Positions 1-7,147 of a stretch of DNA of 8,441 nucleotides are shown piece after piece. The notes below the pieces were generated by a model. It saw only the letters and a list, made by a program, of their open reading frames with translations, did no database searches and was not told the DNA's origin. Both the position numbers and the translations under genes were made by a program. The stretch spans positions 1 through 8,441 of the forward strand of contig JAAYZP010000448.1 of assembly GCA_012514785.1 (NCBI GenBank). Direction: 5' to 3'. This DNA is from Propionibacterium sp. (GTDB taxonomy: Bacteria; Actinomycetota; Actinomycetes; Propionibacteriales; Propionibacteriaceae). Numbering within the stretch: position 1 is the stretch's first letter; each line of letters starts with the position of its first letter.

Positions 1-305
1 AAGCGTCCCCCGCGTCGCCACGCCACGACGCTGAGCAGTGCGGTGCGCACCCAGCTGTAGGCGAATTCGACGGCGAACCCGAGCAGCCCGCGGGCCTCGG
101 GCGCCGGGCGGTACTTGTAGATGCGGGCGCCGTCGATCTCCTCCCGCGACGGGTCCCCGGGCCCCTTCGGGCAGATGAGGCTGACGCGGTAGCCGCGCTC
201 CAGCAACTCGTGGAATTCCAGCAGGACCCGCCGATCCACCTGGATCGGCAGGTTCTGGACGATGACCAACACATGAGGGTCGGTTCCCCCAACCAAACGA
301 CTCAT
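1..305 (-). CDS. GT4-like glycosyltransferase, N-terminal part (cut by window edge)
   Basis: Reading the minus strand from an ATG at 305-303 gives an open frame of 101 codons that leaves the window without a stop. It begins MSRLVGGTDPHVLVIVQNLP. It continues with a conserved-looking Q-V-D-R-R-V segment (residues 22-27), then LLERGYRVSLICPKGP, and then an IDGARIYKYRP strand. This is the usual start of a GT-B fold family 4 glycosyltransferase: a hydrophobic first strand, a loop, the 'RGYxVxxicp' helix-strand, and 'eidGvriyry'. Such enzymes add sugars from nucleotide donors to lipid-linked glycans at the inner face of the membrane. Its divergent neighbour is an initiating sugar-phosphate transferase, which supports a role in exopolysaccharide or capsule synthesis. 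The donor-binding C-terminal half is outside the window, so the sugar cannot be inferred. No Shine-Dalgarno precedes the ATG (see the -10 entry). Confidence 0.8.
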   Translation of the reverse strand, partial: MSRLVGGTDPHVLVIVQNLPIQVDRRVLLEFHELLERGYRVSLICPKGPGDPSREEIDGARIYKYRPAPEARGLLGFAVEFAYSWVRTALLSVVAWRRGGR

Positions 306-311
306 GCGCGC

Positions 312-317
312 AGTCTA
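312..317 (-). promoter_or_regulatory. Candidate -10 box for a leaderless glycosyltransferase mRNA
   Basis: On the minus strand the hexamer TAGACT fits TANNNT and ends exactly 6 nt before the ATG at 305. That would place transcription initiation at the start codon itself. No purine-rich ribosome site lies in the intervening GCGCGC. Leaderless transcripts with this TANNNT-N6-ATG spacing are common in actinomycetes. No convincing -35 hexamer is visible 16-18 nt upstream, so this rests on spacing and the missing Shine-Dalgarno. Confidence 0.4.
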
Positions 318-423
318 GGTCCGCGCCAACTTCTTCGTTGCTCTTGCCAGAAACTACTTCAGGGTGAATACTAAGGGCTCAAGCGAAAGCATCCGACCAC
401 GAAGTTGTCGGTTCGCAGGTTCT

Positions 424-449
424 CATGATTAATCGGGGGATATATCATG
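424..449 (+). promoter_or_regulatory. Ribosome-binding site of the sugar transferase inside two palindromes and a weak hairpin
   Basis: The Shine-Dalgarno GGGGGA (435-440) sits 6 nt before the ATG at 447 and decides that start. It lies between two 8-bp perfect palindromes, GATTAATC (427-434) and GATATATC (439-446). CATGAT (424-429) can pair with ATCATG (444-449), leaving the ribosome site in a 14-nt loop and the start codon in the stem. The stem is AT-rich and weak, so a regulatory effect is inference. Confidence 0.4.
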
Positions 450-1919
450 GCTGTTGTTCGCATGGTTGCTCATGCGCTGTCCTTACTACGGCCTTCTGTG
501 GCCACCCCAGCGCAGCAGATGCGCTGGATCGTCTCAGCTCGAGCGCAGCGATCAATACTGGTCATCGGGGATCTCCTGATGGTCCTGCTGGGCTTGGGCG
601 CTGCCGCCGTGTGGGGCACCGCCCAAGGGCTCATCCACTATTCGCCTGAACTGGTCACCATGACCGTCGGATTGACGGCCGGGTGGATCATCGCGCTGGG
701 TCTCAGCGGCGCCTATGCGCTGCGGGACCTGCGCGCAGGCGCCGCGGAATACCGCAACGCGATCACCGCCACCGCCTGGTCGGCAGGCGTGTTCGGCGTC
801 GTGTGCTTCCTGCTCAACTACTCCTACCCGCGCACCATGTTCGCGGTGTGGATCGGCGTCGGCGTGCTGCTCCTGTGCATCGTGCGCTTCGTCCGTCGTC
901 GGGTCATGCACCGCCTGCACGGGAAGGAACTGTTCCTCACTCCGGTGCTCGTGGCGGGCTCGGCCCACCATGTCGACGAGGTGGCGATGGTCTTCGCCCG
1001 CGAACGCTGGATGGGTTGCAAGGTGATCGGCGCGGTGACGAACCAGTCGATCCAGGCCACGTCCACCGGGCTGCCGGTGCTGGGCGAGTTCGACAACATC
1101 GCCGACATCATCAAGACGCACAACGTGCCCGTCGTGATCTTCGCCGAGGGGTCGTTCGACTGCCCCGGCGACTTCCGCCGCCTCGCGTGGAGCCTCGAGG
1201 ACCAGCGGGTCCAGATGCTCGTCGCACCGACGATGGCCGACGTCAGCGCCGAACGCCTCGAGTTCCGGCCGGTCGCCGGACTGCCGCTGGTGGACGTCGC
1301 CCGACCACGCGCGATCCACTCGCTGCGGTGGACGAAGCGCGCGGCCGACATCGTCGGCGCCGCGATCCTGCTGCTGCTCGCCGCCCCGATCCTGCTGGTC
1401 ACGGCGCTCCTCGTGAAGTTGGAGGACGGCGGGCCCATCGTCTTCCGGCAGAAGCGCGTCGGCCTCAAGGGCCGCGAGTTCTACTGCCTGAAGTTCCGCA
1501 GCATGTGCACCGACGCCGAGGCCAGGCTGGCCGCCCTGCAGTCCAAGAACGAGGGTGCCGGCGTCCTGTTCAAGATGGCGGACGATCCGCGGGTGACCCG
1601 GGTCGGCAAGTTCATCCGCCGCTTCTCCATCGACGAGCTCCCACAGCTCTGGAACGCCCTGCGTGGCGACATGAGCCTCGTCGGGCCGCGCCCTGCGCTG
1701 CCCCGCGAAGTGGAGCAGTACGACTTCGACACCCGCCGTCGTCTCCAGGTGCGCCCCGGGCTCACCGGACTCTGGCAGGTCTCGGGCCGCTCGCGCCTCT
1801 CCTGGGAGGACACGGTCCGACTGGACCTGTATTACGTCGACAACTGGTCGGTCGTGCAAGACCTGATGATCCTCGTGAAGACGGCACGTGCTGTCGTCGG
1901 CTCGTCAGGTGCCTATTGA
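447..1919 (+). CDS. Polyprenyl-phosphate sugar-phosphate transferase (WbaP/CpsE-like initiating glycosyltransferase)
   Basis: This 490-residue membrane enzyme is of the type that moves a sugar phosphate from a UDP-sugar to undecaprenyl phosphate, the first step of a lipid-linked polysaccharide repeat unit. Hydrophobic segments lie near residues 37-57, 70-92, 106-124 and 130-148. A soluble Rossmann-like domain follows at about 165-285 (VLVAGSAHHVDEVA). The catalytic bacterial sugar transferase domain starts at about 296 with KRAADIVGA and a re-entrant hydrophobic helix (302-323). It contains the family blocks GPIVFRQKRVG (329-339), LKFRSM (348-353), DELPQLWNALRGDMSLVGPRP (396-416), RPGLTGLWQVSGRS (436-449) and DLYYVDNWS (460-468). 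Length and layout match full-length polyisoprenyl-phosphate transferases rather than the short PglC type. The ATG at 447 has a good Shine-Dalgarno. Divergence from a GT4-like gene fits an exopolysaccharide locus. The sugar (galactose, glucose or other) cannot be read from the sequence. Confidence 0.93.
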   Translation: MAVVRMVAHALSLLRPSVATPAQQMRWIVSARAQRSILVIGDLLMVLLGLGAAAVWGTAQGLIHYSPELVTMTVGLTAGWIIALGLSGAYALRDLRAGAAEYRNAITATAWSAGVFGVVCFLLNYSYPRTMFAVWIGVGVLLLCIVRFVRRRVMHRLHGKELFLTPVLVAGSAHHVDEVAMVFARERWMGCKVIGAVTNQSIQATSTGLPVLGEFDNIADIIKTHNVPVVIFAEGSFDCPGDFRRLAWSLEDQRVQMLVAPTMADVSAERLEFRPVAGLPLVDVARPRAIHSLRWTKRAADIVGAAILLLLAAPILLVTALLVKLEDGGPIVFRQKRVGLKGREFYCLKFRSMCTDAEARLAALQSKNEGAGVLFKMADDPRVTRVGKFIRRFSIDELPQLWNALRGDMSLVGPRPALPREVEQYDFDTRRRLQVRPGLTGLWQVSGRSRLSWEDTVRLDLYYVDNWSVVQDLMILVKTARAVVGSSGAY

Positions 1920-1944
1920 TCCCATACCGATAGGTAGCACGGCC

Positions 1945-2018
1945 CAGTGCACCATCAGCGCATCCGTGGTTCGGACCACCCCAGTTCCCAACCGAACCGC
2001 CGCGCTGGTGGTGCACTG
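1945..2018. terminator. Imperfect long inverted repeat between convergent genes, probable bidirectional terminator
   Basis: CAGTGCACCATCAGCG (1945-1960) and CGCTGGTGGTGCACTG (2003-2018) are complementary at 15 of 16 positions, and C1961-G2002 extends the stem. A second nested stem, GGTTCGG (1968-1974) with CCGAACC (1992-1998), closes a 17-nt loop. The element starts 26 nt after the stop of the sugar transferase gene and ends 2 nt before the stop of the convergent nucleotidyltransferase gene, which is where a shared terminator would be. No T-run follows on either strand, so termination is inferred from position and structure. A mobile-element remnant is the alternative. A small 4-bp hairpin (1925-1936) lies just to its left. 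Confidence 0.5.
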
Positions 2019-2020
2019 CT

Positions 2021-2671
2021 TTACTTGGACTCGAGGGTGGTTGCCCACTTCATGGTCCGGCGCTTGACGTCGTCTAATTCCCGATCGTCAAGCCCATACG
2101 GCGCCACGTCGCCAGGCTCGAACCGAGCCACGCTTCGCAGGCAATGAACAAAGACGCCTTCGTCAAATCCGGCATCAACACGCCCTCCGAGTTCGATCAG
2201 TTCCTCGTCCGTGAACGCCCCTGAACGACGGATCGAATCCACATCCAGAAAGTCACGCACGAGTGATCGCGAGAAGAGCGCTGCAACTTTGTTTGCGACG
2301 GCGTCCTCGAGTGACAGGACTGGGCCGATCTCGAGTTGGGCGGGCGGGTCGTTGCGGTAGTCAATACCAAGGTCGATAGGTGTGATGTCCCCAGCCGGTC
2401 CCTCGACTTCCAGCTGGGCGAATCCCTCGCCACGCCGAATTGGCCTAACCTGAAAGTCCAGCGAACGCAGGACATCGACGAGCCGACTCACAGCCGCTTC
2501 GAAGCGTGGCACCGACAACTCGGCGGTGAACAAGTCAAGATCCTTTGTCGGCCGCGAGGTGAGTCCGTGTTCGCGAATAGCTCCGGCGCCAGCGAGAACA
2601 AAACCGTCCTCGGCCAGTACGGACAGCGCCGCGATTGCGATCGCACGTTGCTGCGGGTCGTCCGCTACCAC
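2021..2671 (-). CDS. AbiEii/MenT-like nucleotidyltransferase, probable toxin of a toxin-antitoxin pair
   Basis: The product has 216 residues and a nucleotidyltransferase signature. LAGAGAIREHG (residues 26-36) corresponds to the G-G/A-x-A motif, followed by R40 and TKDLDLF (42-48), with the D-x-D metal-binding pair at D44 and D46. D100 in PIDLGID is a candidate third acidic residue. The block at 128-143 (K-V-A-A-L-F-S-R then R-D-F-L-D-V) matches the conserved lysine and 'RD-x-x-D' segment of AbiEii/DUF1814 proteins. Characterised relatives act as type IV toxins, and the mycobacterial MenT enzymes add nucleotides to tRNA acceptor ends; activity here is inferred. Canonical AbiEii is near 300 residues, so this is a compact form. 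The start is GTG at 2671-2669. It overlaps the upstream gene by 7 nt (GTGGTAG), which implies translational coupling. An innate nucleotidyltransferase unrelated to toxicity is a less likely alternative. Confidence 0.8.
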   Translation of the reverse strand: MVADDPQQRAIAIAALSVLAEDGFVLAGAGAIREHGLTSRPTKDLDLFTAELSVPRFEAAVSRLVDVLRSLDFQVRPIRRGEGFAQLEVEGPAGDITPIDLGIDYRNDPPAQLEIGPVLSLEDAVANKVAALFSRSLVRDFLDVDSIRRSGAFTDEELIELGGRVDAGFDEGVFVHCLRSVARFEPGDVAPYGLDDRELDDVKRRTMKWATTLESK

Positions 2672-3000
2672 GCACCGCCGCCTTGCAGCTCGCTGAACTC
2701 CCGTTCCCAGATTTCCACGACCCGCCGATCAAGTCGCAGATCAGGCCAAACGTCCAGCAATCGCGACCGGTTTAGAAACTCCCGCTGGTCCTGCGGCGTG
2801 CCCTCCGCAATGACCGCCTCATAGGCACGAGCGGCCCCTGAGTCCGACGACACATCAAAGGTGCGCTTCGGAGCCCAAAAGAGTCTGACCGGCAGCTCGA
2901 TCAACCCTTCGGAGGGACCAACTAAGTCTGCGAGCGAGCGCGGTGTGGAGTAGGGGCGGGTGGCGCGGTAACGCGTCGGCGTTCGTGATTCTCCGGGCAC
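2665..3000 (-). CDS. Small protein upstream of the nucleotidyltransferase, putative antitoxin of unrecognised family
   Basis: The predicted product is 111 residues. The start chosen is GTG at 3000-2998, because AGGAG (3007-3011 on the complement) lies 6 nt upstream. The frame is open further, to an ATG at 3126, but that stretch is hairpin-rich and reads as non-coding. Visible elements are a basic N-terminus (about 1-15), YSTPRSLADLVGPSEGLIELP (17-37, a 'P-x-S-L-x-D-L-x-G-P' segment), the FWAPKRTFDV strand (41-50), a helix 55-66, and a tryptophan-bearing tail with VWPDL (84-88) and IWEREF (97-102). I do not see the winged-helix domain of AbiEi antitoxins. I have an impression that similar small proteins occur beside actinobacterial AbiEii-like genes, but cannot confirm it. 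Position (first gene, overlapping the nucleotidyltransferase by 7 nt) is the main reason for suggesting an antitoxin. The last residues are GGGAW before TAG. Confidence 0.72.
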   Translation of the reverse strand: MPGESRTPTRYRATRPYSTPRSLADLVGPSEGLIELPVRLFWAPKRTFDVSSDSGAARAYEAVIAEGTPQDQREFLNRSRLLDVWPDLRLDRRVVEIWEREFSELQGGGAW

Positions 3001-3020
3001 TTCCCTCTCCTCTCGTCCAC

Positions 3021-3040
3021 TATCCGAGAGTACCCGAGAG
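3021..3040 (-). repeat. Tandem 10-bp repeat upstream of the nucleotidyltransferase operon, candidate operator
   Basis: Read on the minus strand, CTCTCGGGTA is followed directly by CTCTCGGATA, two copies differing at one base. They lie 21-40 nt upstream of the GTG start of the 111-residue gene, where a promoter would be expected. GATAGT (within 3018-3023) is a possible but poor -10. Toxin-antitoxin operons are often repressed by their own antitoxin through repeats at this place. That role is inference. Confidence 0.45.
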
Positions 3041-3061
3041 GTGGAGAAAGGGAGTGCGCCG

Positions 3062-3160
3062 GGGCGGTGCACGCCCTTTCCGCCTGGGGGCGGTTCGCCT
3101 CCGCAAAATAACGGTGCCCGTCGCATACGCCGGGCGAAGTCGATTAGCGGAGGCGAGCCG
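3062..3160 (-). other. Hairpin-rich leader with a 14-bp imperfect inverted repeat
   Basis: This falls in the gap (3001-3177) between two minus-strand genes. CGGTTCGCCTCCGC (3091-3104) and GCGGAGGCGAGCCG (3147-3160) pair at 13 of 14 positions across a 42-nt spacer. A small inner stem lies inside: GCCCG (3116-3120) with CGGGC (3131-3135). Adjacent short hairpins are CCGCC/GGCGG (3080-3084/3089-3093) and GGGCG/CGCCC (3062-3066/3072-3076). The arm at 3091-3104 shares bases with the 3080-3093 hairpin, so the two folds exclude each other. No T-run is present. It could end the upstream monooxygenase transcript, act as an attenuator, or be a relic. I do not recognise a known riboswitch. Confidence 0.4.
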
Positions 3161-3177
3161 GCCGGCAGCCCCGAGAA

Positions 3178-4233
3178 TCAGCCCTCTCGGGCGGCGCGCA
3201 CGAGTTCGCGCACGCGCGGGATCACCTCGGTGCCGTAGCGCTCGACACTCTCGCGGAGGTGGTCCTCGCGGACGGGGCCGTTGGAGTACTTGATGTCGAA
3301 GCGGTCCAGGCCGAGCAGCAGCACCGTCTCCGCGATGCGCTGGGCGACGGTCTCCGCCGAGCCGACGTAGAACGACCCCTGCTCGACCTCGCGCTCGAAC
3401 TCCCCCACCCCGCTCGGTGGCCAGCCGCGCTCGCGGCCGATCCGGTTGCGCGAATCGATCCACGCGTCGCGCACGCGGTCGCGGGCCTCGTCGTCGCTGC
3501 CGGCGATGAGGCCCGGCGAGTGCACACCGAGCGGCATCGGGTCCATGCCGACCTCGGCCTGCGCGTCGCGGTAGAGCTGCACGTAGGGCAGGAAGCGACG
3601 GGCCTCGCCACCGATGATCGCGAGCATCATGGGCACCTTGTGGCGCACGGCCCGGATCACGCTCTCGGGCGAGCCGCCCACGCCCACCCAGGCGCCGATC
3701 CGGCGCTCGGCGCGCGGCTGGATGACGCCGTCGACGACGGGGCTGCGGTGGGTGCCGGACCAGTTGAACCGTCGCGGCGCGTCGAGGAGCTGCGCGAACA
3801 TGTCGAACTTCTCCTCGAACAGCACCTCGTAGTCGTTCAAATCGAACCCGAACAGGGGGAACGATTCGATGAAGGAGCCGCGTCCGACGGTGATCTCCGC
3901 CCGGCCGTTACTCATGGCGTCCAGCGTGTTGAAGCGCTCCATCACCCGGATCGGATCGTCGCTGGAGAGCACGGTGACGGCCGTGCCGAGCTTGATCCGC
4001 TCGGTCACGCCCGAGGCACCGGCCAGCACCATGTCGGGTGCGGAGATCGCGAAGTCCTCGCGGTGGTGCTCACCGAAGCTGATGACGTCGACGCCGACCC
4101 TGTCGGCGATCACGGCGTGCTCGACGTGGTTGCGGATCTCCTGCGCCGGCGACAGCAGCGCGCCGTCGGCATCAACCGTGATGTCCCCGAACGAGTCCAG
4201 CCCGAGCTCGATACCTGCGTTGTCGGTGACCAT
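3178..4233 (-). CDS. Luciferase-like (bacterial luciferase superfamily) flavin-dependent monooxygenase
   Basis: The 351-residue product is a TIM-barrel oxidoreductase expected to use reduced flavin and oxygen. Family features are IELGLDSFGDI (residues 8-18), DVISFGEHH (49-57), and the diagnostic block LGTAVTVLSSDDPIRVMERFNTLDAMSNGRAEITVGRGSF at 82-121. AWVGVGGSPES (181-191) follows, typical of flavin-phosphate binding. The C-terminus has YVGSAETVAQRI (289-300) and FDIKYSNGPVREDHLRESVERYGTEVIPRV (312-341). Length agrees with the family (about 330-360). The ATG at 4233-4231 has GGAGGG 6 nt upstream; a start 60 nt earlier would put the promoter's -10 inside the coding sequence. The gene diverges from another small monooxygenase-like gene, so the two may share control. 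A 7-bp inverted repeat (3170-3176/3185-3191) spans the stop codon. The substrate is unknown: alkanal, alkanesulfonate, coenzyme F420-linked or other roles cannot be separated here, though the GEHH pattern points away from the F420 subgroup in my view. Confidence 0.9.
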   Translation of the reverse strand: MVTDNAGIELGLDSFGDITVDADGALLSPAQEIRNHVEHAVIADRVGVDVISFGEHHREDFAISAPDMVLAGASGVTERIKLGTAVTVLSSDDPIRVMERFNTLDAMSNGRAEITVGRGSFIESFPLFGFDLNDYEVLFEEKFDMFAQLLDAPRRFNWSGTHRSPVVDGVIQPRAERRIGAWVGVGGSPESVIRAVRHKVPMMLAIIGGEARRFLPYVQLYRDAQAEVGMDPMPLGVHSPGLIAGSDDEARDRVRDAWIDSRNRIGRERGWPPSGVGEFEREVEQGSFYVGSAETVAQRIAETVLLLGLDRFDIKYSNGPVREDHLRESVERYGTEVIPRVRELVRAAREG

Positions 4234-4261
4234 GCACCCTCCCCTGGTTGGCTTTTCAACT

Positions 4262-4290
4262 ATTCTACGTGCGCCGCGCGTCCCGGGCAA
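4262..4290 (-). promoter_or_regulatory. Promoter of the luciferase-like monooxygenase gene
   Basis: On the minus strand, TTGCCC (4285-4290 complement) is followed after exactly 17 nt by TAGAAT (4262-4267 complement), a good housekeeping sigma-70-type pair. The predicted start of transcription, near 4255, leaves a leader of about 22 nt carrying the GGAGGG ribosome site. Confidence 0.65.
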
Positions 4291-4319
4291 CATCGGTGCG
4301 GCACGCCCCGGGCAGCATC
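4282..4319. repeat. 13-bp direct repeat in the divergent promoter region
   Basis: CCCGGGCAACATC (4282-4294) and CCCGGGCAGCATC (4307-4319) agree at 12 of 13 positions, with starts 25 bp apart. Each contains the palindrome CCCGGG. The first covers the -35 of the minus-strand monooxygenase promoter. The second abuts the predicted initiation region of the plus-strand gene. This suits a shared operator, which is inference. Confidence 0.45.
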
Positions 4320-4331
4320 TATGGTGGGGGC

Positions 4332-4655
4332 ATGATTTTCATCGTCGTGAAGTACCAGGTCAAGCCCGAGTCCGCCGAACAGTTCATCGAGGCCACGGCA
4401 GAGTTCACGCAGACCACTCGAGCCGAGCCCGGCAACGTGTTCTTCGAGTGGTCCCGCAGCGTGGAGGACCCGAACGAGTTCGTGCTCGTCGAGGCGTTCC
4501 GTGACCGCGACGCAGGCTCCGCGCACGTGAACGCGCCGCACTTCCAGAAGGGTCTCGACGCCATGCGCCCACACCTTGCAGCCACGCCGCAGATCATCTC
4601 CCGCGAGGTCGAGGGCGATGGCTGGGACGAGATGGGCGAGCTCCAGATCGGCTGA
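4332..4655 (+). CDS. Antibiotic-biosynthesis-monooxygenase (ABM) domain protein, YgiN-like
   Basis: The 107-residue product is a single ferredoxin-like ABM domain. It starts with MIFIVVKYQVKPESAEQFIE (residues 1-20), then EPGNVFFEWSRSVEDPNEFVLVEAFRDRDAGSAHVNAPHF (32-71), with H65 and H70 in the usual A-x-x-x-H-x-x-x-x-H-F region. An LAATPQIISREVE strand follows at 82-94. Such small dimeric proteins include quinol monooxygenases that work without cofactor, and heme-degrading relatives. The N-x-x-x-W pattern typical of heme-degrading IsdG types is not evident, so a quinone-type or unknown role is more likely. The ATG at 4332 follows a GGTGGGGG stretch (4323-4330) that can serve as ribosome site. 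TATGGT at 4320-4325 also ends 6 nt before the ATG, so a leaderless mRNA is possible. The next gene starts 2 nt after the stop, indicating an operon. Confidence 0.85.
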   Translation: MIFIVVKYQVKPESAEQFIEATAEFTQTTRAEPGNVFFEWSRSVEDPNEFVLVEAFRDRDAGSAHVNAPHFQKGLDAMRPHLAATPQIISREVEGDGWDEMGELQIG

Positions 4656-4657
4656 CC

Positions 4658-5227
4658 GTGCACCCGCAACCCCCGCCCCAACCACCACCGCTGCTGCAGC
4701 ATGACTTCGTCGTGCTGCAGCAGCTGCGGGCGGTCACGCGCAGCGACTTCCACTTCCTCGACGCCGCGGGCGCCCCGATCGCGACGGTCACCGGCGGCAA
4801 CCATTCGTTCTTCATGGGCACCCGGGAGCTCTACGTCTCCGACGTCACGGGCCCCGTGTTCCACCTCACCGACCCCGTCGACTTCATGCTGGACACGTTC
4901 GAGTTCTTCGCTCCGAACGGCCAACCGCTGGGCCGGGTGAAGCAGCGGATGGCGGTCATGAACCAGGCGTTCGACGTCGAGGTCTTCGACGGTTCCCGAC
5001 TCCATCTGGAGCGCCGCGCCTTCTCCCACGACATCACCTTCACCCTCGGGCAGTTCGTCGTCGGGCGGGCAGCACAGCAGTGGGCCGGCTTCACGTCGTT
5101 CATGCTCGGCCGGGACCAGTACGGGCTGCAGTACGACCCCGGCGCTCCGCCGCACCACCGCATCGCGATGCTGGCCGCCCTGCTCGCGCTGGACCTGCAC
5201 GACGCGAAGCAGCAGAACTCGACGTAG
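4658..5227 (+). CDS. LURP-one/phospholipid-scramblase-like (tubby C2-fold) protein
   Basis: The predicted 189-residue product has a proline/glutamine-rich N-terminus (1-14), then the repeating beta-hairpin pattern of the tubby-like superfamily. Examples are FHFLDAAGAPIATVTGG (31-47), RELYVSDVTGPVFHLTDP (56-73), FEFFAPNGQPLGRVKQR (81-97) and FDVEVFDGSRLHLERR (105-120). It ends in a mostly hydrophobic helix, HRIAMLAALLALDLHD (167-182), like the C-terminal helix of scramblase-type proteins. Actual lipid scrambling by bacterial members is not established, so the molecular role is open. The GTG at 4658 lies 2 nt after the ABM-domain gene's stop and has no clear ribosome site, so its translation is probably coupled to that gene. 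No other plausible start gives the complete first strand. Confidence 0.75.
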   Translation: MHPQPPPQPPPLLQHDFVVLQQLRAVTRSDFHFLDAAGAPIATVTGGNHSFFMGTRELYVSDVTGPVFHLTDPVDFMLDTFEFFAPNGQPLGRVKQRMAVMNQAFDVEVFDGSRLHLERRAFSHDITFTLGQFVVGRAAQQWAGFTSFMLGRDQYGLQYDPGAPPHHRIAMLAALLALDLHDAKQQNST

Positions 5228-5249
5228 CGCCCGCCCTCGCGCGGGGCTG

Positions 5250-5275
5250 TACACTCACTGCGGCCCTACAGGAGG
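5250..5275 (+). promoter_or_regulatory. Candidate -10 and strong ribosome site of typA
   Basis: TACACT (5250-5255) fits TANNNT but has no convincing -35 at 16-18 nt. AGGAGG (5270-5275), 5 nt before the ATG at 5281, is the strongest Shine-Dalgarno seen in the window and fixes the start. A separate promoter would let typA be expressed independently of the scramblase-like gene ending at 5227. Confidence 0.45.
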
Positions 5276-5280
5276 ACTCC

Positions 5281-7140
<1,860 letters not shown>

Positions 7141-7147
7141 GCTGCCG

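Noticed and set aside
425..649. Short open frame starting just before the sugar transferase gene
   Set aside because: It overlaps almost completely out of frame, has no ribosome site and no motifs.
552..1859. Long minus-strand open frame opposite the sugar transferase gene
   Set aside because: It is a reading-frame shadow of high-GC coding DNA. Its product is low-complexity (Arg, Asp, His, Gln-rich) and shows no motifs, while the plus strand encodes a clear enzyme.
683..1933. Out-of-frame plus-strand open frame inside the sugar transferase gene
   Set aside because: Its arginine/proline-rich composition is typical of a GC-rich off-frame, and it has no start signal.
1945..2018. Inverted repeat as the ends of an insertion sequence
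   Set aside because: Only 42 nt separate the arms, no transposase is present nearby, and no flanking target duplication was found. A terminator or palindromic element fits better.
3001..3126. N-terminal extension of the 111-residue protein to an ATG
   Set aside because: The added residues come from the hairpin and tandem-repeat DNA, the ATG has no good ribosome site, and GTG 3000 has one at ideal spacing.
4234..4293. Twenty-residue N-terminal extension of the luciferase-like monooxygenase
   Set aside because: It would include the predicted -10 box and the Shine-Dalgarno of the downstream ATG. The family's first strand starts just after that ATG.
3259..4335. Plus-strand open frame opposite the luciferase-like monooxygenase
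   Set aside because: It is rich in Val, His, Asp and Arg without motifs, and the opposite strand has the full family signature.
5080..5280. In-frame upstream extension of typA
   Set aside because: It would overlap the scramblase-like gene and replace the perfect AGGAGG-ATG start at 5281. The canonical TypA N-terminus begins right at that ATG.
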